Shown piece after piece: positions 21,080-33,044 of a DNA stretch of 64,000 nucleotides (position 1 is its first letter; every line of letters starts with the position of its first letter). Position numbers and translations under genes: made by a program. The notes below the pieces were generated by a model. It did not search any database and was not told where the DNA came from. It worked only from the letters and a program-made list of their open reading frames with translations. The stretch is taken from NCBI GenBank assembly GCA_036250225.1, contig JAPZLL010000004.1:1426001-1490000 (forward strand), given 5' to 3'. The DNA comes from Cercophora sp. LCS_1. Lineage: Eukaryota > Ascomycota > Sordariomycetes > Sordariales > Lasiosphaeriaceae.

Positions 21080-22344
21080 GGTTGGTGAGGAATATGAGTT
21101 GATGTAGAGTGCTTCTGTAGGGTTCTGGTGATGAAACTTGAGTTGGGGCCATTGTCAGTTCTTCGCAGGGTATTTAAACCGGGTGGGAAGTTTGTGTCTC
21201 AGTTTGTGGAGGGACGCGGGGTCTTGCATCTTGCATCACAAAATGTTGACAACAGTGCAGGTCGGGTTAGATGAGGTGTAACGATAAACAGAACCTGATG
21301 GCAGAATCTGATGGAGTCCGGAGACATCCTGTGGAGATCCCGTTTGATTGCGTGTGCGGCCATGCATCTCTTTCAAGGAGGACATAGCAATACAAATTTT
21401 CGTTTCTGTCGCCTCATCTCAATACCTGGCACCAGTCAATCTCTTCCTGTGAATGTTTGTTTGTGCCCATTGGGTCTACAAGTAGGATAACAAACCCTCT
21501 GAGAGCTTGACCGGGGCGCAGCAAGCGTTCCAGTGCAATCCCTATTCGAAGTGTAGTGCAGGTTAATGCTGATACATATACAACCACTTCATCTCTGGCT
21601 CAAACCAAGCCGTTTCCTGTCTCAAATGGTGTAGTTAAGCAAATCAAGATGCAGTTTCATCTCACTGCTCGTCATTTATCATTGGGTTTGATGCAACTCA
21701 CCTCCCAGCTTCCCCAAGCCACCCGCACCTCGCACTTGTCCCCTTCCTCACCCTCGCGCTTCTTCACCAAATCATTCACCAAACCTCAACTCCGCCTTCT
21801 CCGTGATGCTCCGTGATGCCCCGTGATAACGCTCCTACCAGCTGAAGTCTAAATCCAAATCGGTGGTTGACAACAAGTCTTGGCGTTGAATCCTTCCAAT
21901 TCGTGAGCACAGCCCAACTCAAATGAAAAAGCCGTTTTGGCAAGGTAACATCGGCCAATGGAGCGAAGGATTGTTGGTCCCACAACGCCCACCGTCCATT
22001 GGGCGGGTTCATCCCATCTGCCCACCCGCCCTGGGTCTGGTGTGCCGCTTCCTGCATGGACATTCTCGTGTCAGGGGTCTGCTGGTGTGTGCCTGGAAGG
22101 ACCCCATACCACCTCACTGCCGTGTGGTTTCCAGGGCCTTTTCTACCTACCGCCTGATGAGTCAAGGGTTGGTAGATTTGATTCCTGCAAAGTAAAAAAG
22201 CGAGCCCAAGAGAATTTCTTTTGCCGGCTGGAATTTTCTCACCACGACACATCTTGCCCAATTCTTGACTTGACGACGACTGCATCCGAGGAAAACAGCA
22301 CTGGTCGAGACTGGTTGAAGGACAACCATCCACTCACACTCGAG
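21080..22344. other. intergenic between divergent genes
   Basis: About 1.27 kb shared upstream region of the 175-aa secreted gene (minus) and the 167-aa membrane protein (plus). Long frames extend upstream from the latter but lack coding character. No other gene seen. Confidence 0.6.
21171..21178 (-). promoter_or_regulatory. TATA-like element (TTTAAATA) of 175-aa gene
   Basis: Minus-strand TTTAAATA lies 92-99 nt before ATG 21079. Confidence 0.35.
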
Positions 22345-22848
22345 ATGTCGCTGACAAAACTGCCAATACACCTCTTCAACCGACAATCCACCATTGAAAT
22401 CACAGACGGACGCATCGCCAACGACTCAAACACGAGCACCTACTCGCTCCCCATCCTGGCTTGGGTCGCCATCGGGATCGCGGCCCTCGTCTTCGCCTGC
22501 ATCGTCAGCGTCACCGTCACCTGCATCGTCAAGAAGAAGAAGAGAAAGCTGCGAGAGGTGCAGGCCCAGCTCGCCGGCGTTGGGAACTACCACTACATCC
22601 ACGGTCCCGGAGGTGGTCTTGTTGCAGTGCCATACTCGGGTGCACCACAGAGGGCCCCCGTCCCGGCCGGGGAGGTGACGCCCATGGTGGATCTAAGGCC
22701 GCTTCAGGGGTACTACGCTCCGCCTGCCCCGGCACCGAATCCCGAGGTGGCGGCTGCTAGACGGAGCCAGCCTCCGTTGGAGGGGTATTTTGCACCGGCG
22801 GGTGTAGCTGCGCCAGCACCGGCAGTAGTATCCGGAGGAAGGTCTTGA
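22345..22848 (+). CDS. single-pass membrane protein with Pro/Ala-rich tail, 167 aa
   Basis: One exon, chosen from the ATG in CGAGATGTCG; the frame stays open upstream but with no better start. About 35 mostly polar residues precede a transmembrane helix (LPILAWVAIGIAALVFACIV), then a stop-transfer cluster KKKKRK and a cytosolic tail with Gly- and Pro/Ala-rich segments and two similar LQGYYAPP / LEGYFAPA boxes. No cleavable signal is seen, so it may be inserted by its own helix. It belongs to a loose type of fungal small membrane proteins with no known function. Confidence 0.65.
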   Translation: MSLTKLPIHLFNRQSTIEITDGRIANDSNTSTYSLPILAWVAIGIAALVFACIVSVTVTCIVKKKKRKLREVQAQLAGVGNYHYIHGPGGGLVAVPYSGAPQRAPVPAGEVTPMVDLRPLQGYYAPPAPAPNPEVAAARRSQPPLEGYFAPAGVAAPAPAVVSGGRS

Positions 22849-23493
22849 GAGTGTGGACCGGCAACCTGAATTTTCCGAGAGAAAGAGATATGTATGTTAA
22901 TGTGTAATGCGATTCATGATCATCCCGCGTTCCCGTTCAATTTCTGCCCAATGTCAGCGCTTGACCGGATCTGTGTCGTGTTTCTGCCTTGATACGTGGG
23001 ATGTGACCCCTCCTCCGATCGAATACTAGTAACCAAGGGGTCAAGCGCCGGGGTTTTTTTCTCTCTCGCCCAATGCACGCGAGGGAAAAGTGCCTCGTGA
23101 GTCAATAGTCTTGTGTGACATGACAGCGACGGCGGCGCAGCATATCTTAGCCCTTTTGTGCAGGTTACTTTGCCATTTTGAAGGGTGAAAAGGGCTGGGT
23201 TTGGCGGGCAGCACACAACCAACGAGCCGCATCTTGGTCAACCGGGCCAATCTCCTTTTCCTGCCGATATTCCGTCGTGCATGTCGGCCCTGCCAAGCCA
23301 CTTTCGCGTTTCTTCGAGAGATTTATCCTCCGTTGGACCTCCCGGCTTCCTTATATAGGCAGATGTGTTTCTCGCGTTGCTTTGGACTTTGGCGAGATGT
23401 GTGTGTGATGTGATATGCATGGCGCGCCGTCTTCTTTCTACTCCTATCGCAGTGTGTTTGCCGTTTCGGTGTTTGGCGAGAAAGCTTGCAGCC
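22849..23493. other. intergenic
   Basis: 645 bp between two same-strand membrane-protein genes. No gene seen. Confidence 0.6.
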
Positions 23494-24469
23494 ATGCCGA
23501 CTATTACGAACCCTCCAGCGGTCACTACCGAGCTGTCTGCAACAGTCCTGCCTGGGGTTGTCGGATGGGAGGAGGCCTGGTCATGGGACTTCTCGGGCGC
23601 TATGAACATGTCGAGCAGTCGGCACAATCTTGGATACTGTGAGCTCTCTACATTGTTGACCGAGGGTGTATTTTCTGACAGAATGCCATTGCAGGGACGA
23701 GTCGAACGTGCGAAAGCCCATCCACTTATACGACATCTGGGACGTATGGAGCGTGTTGTAATGGGCCGTGTATTGTTCCTACTGGGTGCATATCTCTTGA
23801 TAGAGAGAAAACAGCCACAGAGACAAGGACAGACGCTCTAACATGGTGAGACAATTCCTCGCCACTTCCTCTGAGCGTCAAACTCACCTATCGTCGTCCA
23901 GTGTCTACACGGGGCCTTCAGAACCTCAAAGAAGGTATAACCCATGCGACACGACGCTCGTGTATCCATCTTCGACCGAAGGAAGCGGCTTTTCGGGCTC
24001 TGCCACCAGCATTTTCGCATGTCGCGAGACGGCCAAGGTTTGGACAGTCTTGGTCAGAAGCACAGATTTAATAGCGCCATCACCGAGTGGACTGCGGGTC
24101 GGGGACAAGATCGGGATTGCCATTGGGATTCCAACGGCTCTGGTATGCTTCTCGTTCATAACGTGGCTGGTGTATCTGAAACGGCGCAAAAGACGAGACC
24201 TGGAGAGGTCGTCGGTGGGAGACTGCGCCTCTGATGTGGGTCTCCCGATGTATCGGGAGCGCCCGTCGGAAGCCTTGTCCAGACGGACGACAGGCGCGCC
24301 ACCGGATTACCGTGTGTCCGTTCAGGGCTCGGCCATGTCATCGGGAGACGGAGGACAGCGCCTTCAGGGTCAGCATGATTCGCGTGCAAATGGCGCCGTG
24401 GACCGGGAGCCAGACCTCGGCAGGTCTCGCGAAATGGATATCGGGGATGCTAGGGGAAGGTGGACATGA
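23494..24469 (+). CDS. single-pass membrane protein with Cys-containing ectodomain, 287 aa
   Basis: Three exons (23494-23638, 23695-23845, 23902-24469) with two 56-nt introns keep one frame and give 287 aa. The ectodomain holds cysteines in TCESPSTY, GACCNGPCIVPTGC and NPCDTT, and a later FACRE. A transmembrane helix (IGIAIGIPTALVCFSFITWLVYL, ~residue 180-200) is followed by KRRKRR and a charged, low-complexity tail. This architecture is typical of fungal surface sensors or wall-anchored receptors of unknown ligand. No clear signal peptide precedes MPTITNPPAV; a further upstream exon could supply it. The exons were assembled by phase and splice motifs. Confidence 0.65.
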
Positions 24470-24810
24470 ATTCTATCGCAAGTATCTTCGTCGGATGTCC
24501 TCCCTGCCTGCACTTTCCGTTGTTTCTTGTTTTCCGGACGTCTCGTCCGATCGGAATGGCGTGCATTGTCACTCCCCTTCAAGGTTAGACCGGTCACATG
24601 CTGTGGCGTCTTGGCCCAATAAAATTGGCGCTGAGGGCGACCTGCAGGCTGCCGCAGCTGGCCCGCAATCCGCAGCTGCCTGCTGAGGTGCATTTTTCAG
24701 TTGACTCAGCTGCCTGTGGGAGCCTCCAACCTTGTTTCTCCGACCTCGTGCTCGACGTCGGCTCCTTTTGACCTTCTTTCCACCGCCTCGGCCGGGCTGC
24801 CGTCTCTGCC
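24470..24810. other. intergenic
   Basis: 341 bp; likely 3' UTR of the membrane-protein gene and promoter of the F-box gene. Nothing else seen. Confidence 0.55.
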
Positions 24811-27800
24811 ATGGCTACCACCGTGTCGTCGCCGGCATTTGACCAGGATCTCAACCGATGCTGCTTGTGCTGGCTGCCGCTGTGCGGGTACTCATTCCAG
24901 CCCCCGCCTAAAACAGCGGTCGATTGGCGGGCCGAAATCAGGTCGCGTACGTCGACCGGGGCCTCCCGCGACCTTTCCCGTTTTGCTTACTGTTTACGTT
25001 TACAGTTCGCTCCCGCAGACACCACGAGGAGCCCTTCCTGACCGGCGTTGGCTATCTGCAGCATCGCGAACTGATTGCCAGTGAAGACACCGACGTCCAC
25101 TACTCGGCCCTACCTGAAGGCAACAACCGCCCCACGCACGGCAAGGGCCACGTCTACCCTGAAGACTCCCCGCTCCCGTACTGGTCCTACCAGATGCACG
25201 ACTTTTGCTGGCAGATGCTCTATGACCGGGTGACCGACGAGGAACGCCCCAACCGGAAGCTTGTCACCCAGCTGCTCTTCACTCTTCTCTCAGGCATGCC
25301 ATTCACCCCGCAAGGATCGCTGTTACCATGGAGCCTCAGCAAGCACTCGACGCCCATCCGCTTCGACCATGTTACGGGCACTTTCAGGCCATTCATCATC
25401 GAGGAGACGGGGTTCATGATGGCTAATCCAAGATGCGTCAAGCTGGACGACCATGAACTCGAGGACACAATCTTGGCAAATCACCTCCAGCTGAAAGCCA
25501 CAGCTACGCTCACAGAAGACCCCTTTGTTAAACTCCCCGCCGAGTTAAGACTACTTATCCTGAGGTACCTCCCCTCGGGGGCGGTTTCTAAGCTACGACA
25601 TGCCTCGCGGGTCATTGCAGAGACGTCTCGCCCGACCGATCTTCCCCAAGCCTTCTGGGAAAGCAGGTTCCAAGGGGACAACGAAATGGCTTTCTTTCAA
25701 CCGGGTGAAAGGGATCGGAGCTGGCGCGACTTATACTGTGCGGTCAGGGACATGCTCTCAAACAAGTCGTTCCGCCGCGGCGGAATCCGGAATCGCCGGC
25801 AGATCTGGATGACGATGCAGCCGATTTACGAGTGCTTGCGGACCCTTCTAGATGAAATGTGGCATACAAAAAGGCTTTTCCAGTCGCGTCCTCCTCCACT
25901 TCCGTCGTGTACGGGTGGTGACTTTGTTCGAGCTGAGAGGCTCACCAAGGGGAGTGCGCCGTCTATTGGCGGCACCACCAGATTCGCGGCGCTACAGCTT
26001 CATTTTCCGAGGATTAATCAGAAGTGGTTCCTCGGGGTATCGTGGCGAAAGGTGAGCAGTATCAAATACGTCAGCGGCTTGCGGTTGTTGGAGGCGCCAG
26101 ATGCCGCGACGACGGCTGAGTTCGCGCGAGAGACGTCGCGTGCCGGTTGGATCTCGCCTGAGACTGAATCCACATACCAGATAGACATCTGTCCCGACTG
26201 TTTAATTGGGATGGATGTAGCGAGCGCAGTAAACGGCATTGTCGGACTGGCTCTTGTTGGAAAATCAGCATGTGGGCGTGGAAGGGAGTGCCCACGACAT
26301 GTCGTGCTTGTTGACAATGGCACCTCCACTAAGCTGGGTAGCCACACCACTGGGATCGGAGCTGCCAACTTGCTTGCTAGGAACAACGGCAGCATTCGTG
26401 GGATCTGTATCGAGGTCGATGTAAGCTTTCCTCTCATAGGCCGTAACCAGTGCTTACCTATCTGCGCAGGCTTGCAAGATCACGGCGATACAGATACTCG
26501 AGGAAAGAGCCGATGCGTCAAAACCCGAGAATATAGCAGCAGAGCCAGATTCTAACATTGCCAACGGGTCTGGCGATCTTGACGAGACAGGTCAAATCGC
26601 ACACATTTGGAACCCGTGTATGCCCGAAGAGACCGGGACGATCCGATTTCCAATCTCGACAGGCATCCGAACCTCTCCTCCCTCACCCGACATGTGCTCA
26701 GACTACTTCCTCAACATAGCATTCGGGGGAAAAGACGGATCGAGGCTGTCTCATCTAAAGCGGATCGTTGTGTACATGGATGGGACAAAAGATCCAGCGA
26801 TATACGGAATGGGATTCTACTACGACGATACCGCCGAGGAGGCCTTCTTCGGCACAAGGATATCGCTCCAAAACCACAACCGCGGACGGCCTCCAAGACT
26901 AGCCCAAATATCAGCGGCAATCAATGGGCCGGCTGGAGAAAGAATAGACATGTGCATAGCAACACCTGTATGCGCGGCCGACAACACAACTCGTCCTTTT
27001 GGGCACATCAGGCGCCTGTGGATGCACACAAACCATGGCCGCTCATTCCACTTCAACATGGAGCTGAACAAATCACGTGAAGAGCTCCCGCTAGATGGTG
27101 TGACAAAGCATTACGGCCTCATCGTCCCGGAGGGTGAAGTCATGACCGGCTTTCTCGCAAAGGCTAGCCAAGGAGGAGGCTACTTTCTTGAGATGGGCTT
27201 TCAGAGTCAAGAGATCCTGGAGATGGGACCGTTTACAGCCCCTTGGGAGACGTCCAAAATTTACAAAAGCCTCAGCTTGCCCCTCACCGAGACGTGGAAA
27301 ATGCAAGCCTTCTCCAAAAGCGGGAACAGTGGCAACGAGGGGCTTGTAATAGGCATTGCCAACCTCTCGTCAGTCCGCTCGATCCACGTCTCGAGTGGAG
27401 AAACGCGTTCCGCGCCACGGTTCTCGTGTCGCAGGACAACACGCGTCACTGGGTTGCGGTTTCAGTTCTGGGATACCGAGGAGCCGCTGTTCCTCGGACA
27501 GTGGTTCAAGGAGGTAGACAGTATATCGTTGGATCGGGATGAGAGGATTACGAATCTTTCTGTCTGGCATTCCCGAAACGTCCGGCATTCGCGCGCAACG
27601 ATGAGTCTGTACGGGAAGGCGAGGGGGTTCCATGTGATTACGTCCAAGGGCCAGTCCCTGACGGTTCGAATGGACAACACGGACAAGCGGCTGAGGCTAT
27701 CGTTTAGGGAGAAGCCAGGAGAGGAACTTGTGAGTGATTCTCTTCTCTGAGAAAAGCGAAAACTAAAACGAGAATAGGCCGGAATTATGTGGAGTTACGA

Positions 27801-27984
27801 CCACACGATCGACCACGTCCAGGTCATCAGCCGCCGCCGCCGTGAAGAGGGCGAGACTTCAGAGGCAGCAACAGCAGCAGCAGCAGGAGCAAACTGCATG
27901 TCAATTCTTGTGCCGGAAACGGGCGAGGACGATGCTTATGACATGTTGTCGACGACAATACCATTTGCGGAATGGACCGGCTAA
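24811..27984 (+). CDS. large F-box protein, 1005 aa
   Basis: Four exons (24811-24946, 25006-26420, 26470-27729, 27778-27984), introns 59, 49, 48 nt. The start MATTVSSPAFDQDLNRCCLCWLPL includes a CxxC-like cysteine group. An F-box lies at ~216-250 (FVKLPAELRLLILRYLPSGAVSKLRHASR), so a Skp1-binding SCF substrate-receptor role is likely. The long C-terminal region contains repeated jacalin-like or beta-rich strands (ISLQNHNRG, VVYMDGTK, GYFLEMGFQSQEI, GLRFQFWDTEEPLFLGQW) typical of fungal F-box proteins with a large ligand-binding half. A short Ala-rich linker ends the protein. Target unknown. All exons keep phase, so it looks functional. Confidence 0.85.
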
Positions 27985-28683
27985 TCTGGGTTTTGGCATC
28001 TTGATAGCGTAAATTCATATATCCTGTCTTTTGTCTGGCTTGGGTTACACTCGGCAGCAGTGCCGGCTTTTGGGATCTCCGCGTCCTCGTGGCGATCCGG
28101 GGGGCGGCAATTCGCGAGTATCTTGGCCGACAGTATGCTGTGAAAAGGGCTCTCGCTTATCAAACTGCAGAAGGAGGAACGAAGAAGCCCATGTCTTGGC
28201 TGGAAATACCCACCGCAGGGAACCAAGAGTCTAGGCCAATCTGTGCCCAACTTCCGCTCCAAATCACCCCCCAAGTCGGAGCTATAGTGCGCATCCCGTT
28301 AAATGTGGGAATGAATGTCCCTGCAGTTTCTTCCCGCATGCCGGTCTTAGAGCCGAAGTGGTGGGTGAGTGGGTTATAGCACCGCTGCTATAAGACGATC
28401 CTTATCGCCAGCACACCCGGCGGGCGAGGTTCCGGGAGATGGCACGAAACAAAAACCGATTTGTGGTTATCCCGGATATTTGTCCATGCTCTTTTTATAT
28501 GTGGTAGGAGACAGGGATCATGATGCAGAGGCCAGATGAATGCCATGGAGCGGGGTGATGATGGAATTGACGCGGAGTTGATTTTATATACACCGTCGCC
28601 CTTCCGTCCATATTCAGATTCCACGCGGTAGGACGGTGGATAGGTAACAATGAGGTTATGACCATACCCTAGAAATCTTCACA
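27985..28683. other. intergenic
   Basis: About 700 bp upstream of the lipase. Only the TATA element is distinct. Confidence 0.6.
28585..28590 (+). promoter_or_regulatory. TATA box (TATATA) of lipase
   Basis: TTTTATATACACC, 94-99 nt before ATG 28684. Confidence 0.45.
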
Positions 28684-30066
28684 ATGAAGTTCCTCCCTCT
28701 TCTCTCCGGCTCGTTACGCGTTGCTCTAGCCTTCACAATCCCCCTCTCAACAGAGTCAACACCCTCCGTCGACCCTTGGCTGGCAGCAGGCTACCTCCCC
28801 CCTCCCTCCATCGACCCGTGGTACCGCCCGCCCGAAAACTGGGAGTCCACAACTCCAGGAACACCGCTCAAGATCCGACCGAATGCGTATCCCACCATCA
28901 ACATCCGCAACGTGAATTCCACCTTCCAGATCCTCTACCGCTCATCCGACACGCACGGTCGACCGTCATGGGCCGTCACCACCGTTTTCATACCCACCTC
29001 CCACGCGGCATGTTCACCCTCTGATCCCGTGACAACGAACTGTTCCCACGCCGTCGTGTCGTACCAAGTACCAAGTGATAGCGTCTGGATCGACGCCGCG
29101 CCTTCGTTTCTACTACAAGCACGGGAACCATACGGCGAGATACGCGATCTGTTAGCACGCGGGTGGTGGGTTGCTGTTCCCGATTACGAGGGGCCGCAGG
29201 CTGCGTATTGCGCGGGTAAACAGGCTGGGTATGCGACGCTGGATGGGTTGAAGGCTGTTGTCAAGGCGGGTGGTGAGTTTGGACTTAGAACGGACGTGGC
29301 AAGGGTGGGTATGTGGGGGTACAGCGGGGGTGCGTTCGCTACGGGCTTCGCGCTCGAGTTGGCGGGGCGGTATGCGCCTGATTTGAGGATTGCGGGTGGT
29401 ATAGTGGGTGGACCGGCGCCAAATCTGACGACGGTGGGAATGTTGATGAATAAGAAGGATACCGCTGGGCTGTTGATTGCTAGTGTGGTCGGGGTTACGA
29501 TGCAGTATCCTGAGGCTCGGGAGTTTCTTGTGGGAAGGTTGAAGGAGGAAGGGCCGTTCAATAAGACGGGGTTTTTGGCGGTGTTGAATATGTCCGGGGT
29601 GGATGCGCTGATGGCGTATCCAATGCACAATGTGTACGAGTATTTCAAGGGTGGCGAGGCGGACTTGTGGCATTCGGTTGTGCAGGACGTGATTGATAAG
29701 GATGCCGTTATGGGACTTCATGGAGCACCACCGGGGGATGTGCCAGTGTTTGTGTACAAGGCCATCAAGGATGAGATGAGCGTGGTGGAGGAGACGGATG
29801 AGCTGGTCCAGAGGTATTGTGGGGGCGGTGGCCGGGTGTTGTATCATCGGAATACCGAAGGTGGGCACAACGACGAGCTGTGGTCGGGCAGGTTGAGAAC
29901 GATGGACTTCCTCGCGCATGTTCTCGAGATCGACGAGAAGAAGAAGACCATGGTCAGCGGAGTAAGCTTTAGCATACCGGACAAGGGGTGCTTGACACAG
30001 AATGTGAGCGTCCCGCTTGATGTGGCAAAGTTGCTTCCGGATTGGTGGTGGACAGGAGTTCCTTGA
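28684..30066 (+). CDS. secretory triacylglycerol lipase (LIP family)
   Basis: One exon, 460 aa. A signal peptide (MKFLPLLSGSLRVALAF) precedes a mature enzyme with the alpha/beta-hydrolase core of the secretory lipase family (fungal LIP): WWVAVPDYEGPQAAYCAGKQAG before the nucleophile elbow VGMWGYSGGAFATGF (Ser ~214), and a late HNTEGGHND segment that carries the catalytic His region. Several NxT/NxS sites suggest N-glycosylation. It would hydrolyse lipid esters outside the cell. Length matches the family. The lid region (IASVVGVTMQYPEAREF) is complete. No defects seen. Confidence 0.9.
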   Translation: MKFLPLLSGSLRVALAFTIPLSTESTPSVDPWLAAGYLPPPSIDPWYRPPENWESTTPGTPLKIRPNAYPTINIRNVNSTFQILYRSSDTHGRPSWAVTTVFIPTSHAACSPSDPVTTNCSHAVVSYQVPSDSVWIDAAPSFLLQAREPYGEIRDLLARGWWVAVPDYEGPQAAYCAGKQAGYATLDGLKAVVKAGGEFGLRTDVARVGMWGYSGGAFATGFALELAGRYAPDLRIAGGIVGGPAPNLTTVGMLMNKKDTAGLLIASVVGVTMQYPEAREFLVGRLKEEGPFNKTGFLAVLNMSGVDALMAYPMHNVYEYFKGGEADLWHSVVQDVIDKDAVMGLHGAPPGDVPVFVYKAIKDEMSVVEETDELVQRYCGGGGRVLYHRNTEGGHNDELWSGRLRTMDFLAHVLEIDEKKKTMVSGVSFSIPDKGCLTQNVSVPLDVAKLLPDWWWTGVP

Positions 30067-30131
30067 GACAGTTTGCATGGGCACGTTAGACAAATAGCGA
30101 TACAAAGTATTCAATATTCAGGCCTCTGACC

Positions 30132-31799
30132 TCATGGCTGCTCCTCGGCTGACTGATATCCCAGGTCGCCAGTCTCCTCCCCGTCGGATGTTGGCGGTTT
30201 CTGCTTCGGGGCTCTGACGAAGAGCAATGCTGTAAATGCAAGGCAGACCAGCCCTGTAATGTAGAACCACGGAAGCCCTCTCCACAAGCCTCGCTTTTCA
30301 AGGCCAACGCTGAAGCATTTGGCCAGCACTGGCCCACCAACAACAGCACCGCTCGTCTCCACCATGGTCATCAGCGAGTACAGCCTCGATGTTTGATCCG
30401 GTTCAACATACGACGTCGCGACAGCCCGGAGTAGGGGGCCGTGTGCTGAGCCGAAATTGCCAACCGTCAATCCGACGAGGAAGAGTGCCACTTCTTGGCT
30501 GACACCTTCCATCAACCCACCAACTATCATGAAGAAAAGGGAAGCTTTGGTGAGCAGTAGGTCTTTTGAGAAGATGCTCAACTGGAACCGACCAGAGGTT
30601 GATGTAAGAAGACCCGAGATCCACGGGATGAGAAGGATGATAACGAGGTGAAGGATTCCGAGTGGAGGCCCTAGCAGATAGCTAGTCTGTGCCAAGGTCC
30701 AGCCAAAGTACTTGCTGACATATTGACTGAGGGTGGTGGAATATCCAACAAACAGAGCCGGCTGGATGAACGACGTCACCATGGAGAGAAGAATGTTGAT
30801 GTTTTTGAGCAGCGTGACCGAAACCCGTAGCTCTCTGAGTGCCTCGCCAAAGGGTTTCTTAGACATCTTACTCCGGGGATCCGGTTCCTCATCTGGAGCG
30901 TCCGGTATTCTGATCGCAAGTGTTTCCGGGATGAACAAGAGGATACAGAACACAAGCGGAGTAACTGCAAAGACGCAGAGGATGGGTAGCCAAGGGCTCA
31001 CTGTCTCCATCAAAATGCCTGCAATGGCGGGACCAACCAGGCTACCTGCCACGGCGCCAAAGGACAGATACAGAAAGTTAGTCGACCTGTCTCTGTTAGC
31101 GGTTACTATACGAATAAGCAGAAAGCAGTTGTCACTTACTTCTCTGCCTCGACACTAATGTCGGCAGTCATTGCCATGAGACAGTTCATAGCAACAGGAA
31201 CGCCGCCGCCAATGAAGAAGAAGAGGGATCCCAGCATGACAAGGTAAAGGTTGGTTGTCCTGACCACTCCAAGCATGAAAGGCCCCCAGCCAAAGGCAAG
31301 GATAATGCCGATGTACGACAGAATAAACGTTGGTTTGCGCCCGATTCTGAACCAGAATTAGCAATACTTCAGCATTGTGAATGAAGACTTACTTGTCCGC
31401 CAACACGCCATACGGAAGCACCGCAATCAAGCCCACAACCGAGTTGAGCATGGCCGCCCACCCGCCAAGATACGCAATGCGACTTTGGACCTCATCGACT
31501 TTGCACAACCGCTCATCAATCTTTTCCGACGGGTCCTTTTTGTAGTAATCGTGACAAGCTGCGTCCTCGACAAGGCGAAAAATAGGCACCATAATCATCA
31601 TGCCGCTCGTGGCGACCACAAAGATCAGGACGGCCAGCAAGAGCACAATGGTTTTGGGGCTTCGCGGCTGGAGCCTCACTGCAAACGCCCAATTGCGGCG
31701 CGGCCCGCCGTCCCTTGGCGAAGCGATGTCTTCCGGATCGCGCTCATCGTCAGCAAGGAGGGGCTGGGACTCAAAACGGTCTTGTATGTCGCTGTCCAT
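30132..31799 (-). CDS. MFS transporter, 522 aa
   Basis: Exons 31799-31393, 31346-31140 and 31086-30132, introns 46 and 53 nt; phases agree and give 522 aa. A cytosolic Asp/Glu-rich N-terminus precedes TM1 (TIVLLLAVLIFVVATSGMMIMVP). The loop 2-3 motif is G-x-L-A-D-K-I-G-R-K-P, the classic MFS signature. A large acidic central loop (PDAPDEEPDPRSKMSKK) separates the two halves. It resembles proton-coupled MFS symporters or exporters of the tetracycline/folate type. Substrate unknown. It converges with the lipase gene with only 65 bp between stops. Confidence 0.9.
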
Positions 31800-33044
31800 G
31801 TTGAATTGAAGGGGTCAAGGAGATGCAGGTCTGCAGCATCTCCCGAGACATCGTGGAAAGAGCAAGTCCTGTCATTTTCAAGGGAAGCGCCCCTGGAGAT
31901 CAGGGCAGGAACGCCCATCGGTCCTGCCCCAATCGGGCTAAACTCCTTTCCAGGCTTACGCACCTCACAACCCGAAACACGAGGCCAAGAGGCGTGGCAC
32001 ACTAACACTTCAGCTGCAGGTTTTGGCTGGGTTGTGTTAGAGCAGTGGAGATATACGTTTGTCGCGTACGCGGCATCCTTTTCTCGAGAAAACTCATGTC
32101 CTTTTTCGGAATGCAGCGCGCAGGAATATATGGCTCGCTCGGCAAGCAGCAGAAGGATTGCGGTTCTGCAGACGATGCAGTTGCTTTTCGCCGACCGTGA
32201 GTCTCGGGTCCAATGCGCTCGTCGGGTCGGGACGCAGGGGTGGTTCAATGTTGGTGCCGGGCACCCGGAGACGTCTGTCGCTGCTCGGCGAAACAAGTTT
32301 TTTTTCTCCCAACTTCATTGCAGGCAACCACAGCAAGTAACACGGCTGCAGTACCCATATCCATAGAAGGGCCCAGAGGTTGGTCGCGTGCTCGCTGCTC
32401 ACTGGGAGAGAAGAGCACGCACGGGAGAGCCTCCAACACGACAAGGCGACCCCGGAAACGAACGTCAGGATCTTCCCGGCTGCAGTCTCTTCAAACGCAG
32501 CCTTACCTGGCGGGATTCTAGAGCCTGGTGTTCCCTGCCTGTCCTGTCACACCCAGGACTCACATCGGCTATCGCCACCTGCCGTAGTCGGTGTCCAGCA
32601 GCCAGATAAAACTATGAACCAATCATCGCCACACCTTACACACCCATAGCTTTCTGATCCGAGGCACATCCAGGCACAAGGGGGTTAGGATTATTTGGCT
32701 GCCGAAGGGTGAGGAAGATGGGCATGGGAGGCATGCGGCCCGCCAGAAGGCGTCCAGCCCCGGAAAGTGTTCACGTCAGGCTGTGTGTGTGAGATGGTTG
32801 TGGTGATTTGCTGGGAAGGGCCATGGCTAAAGAATGACGCGCAGCGAACACTTTCGGGTAAACCTACTGCATTGCTTGGCACTCTAGAGACCAGCAAGTG
32901 ATCAGTCCCCCTTTTTTGGTGGCCTCCTTGAAGACCAGACCCTTATTTTTCTTTCTTCGCTCGGTTCTCAATTTGACTCGACTTGCCGTCACAAGCTGTC
33001 CTGTCCTTCTGTTTCTTGCTTGTCTTTCTGCGTTGCTGTTCCGC
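31800..33044. other. intergenic between divergent genes
   Basis: 1.24 kb shared by the MFS transporter and the mucin-like protein. No other gene seen. Confidence 0.6.

Noticed and set aside
29152..30114. 320-aa ORF antisense to the lipase
   Set aside because: Composition (many His/Arg/Ser) is that expected opposite a GC-rich coding strand; the lipase has a full catalytic core.
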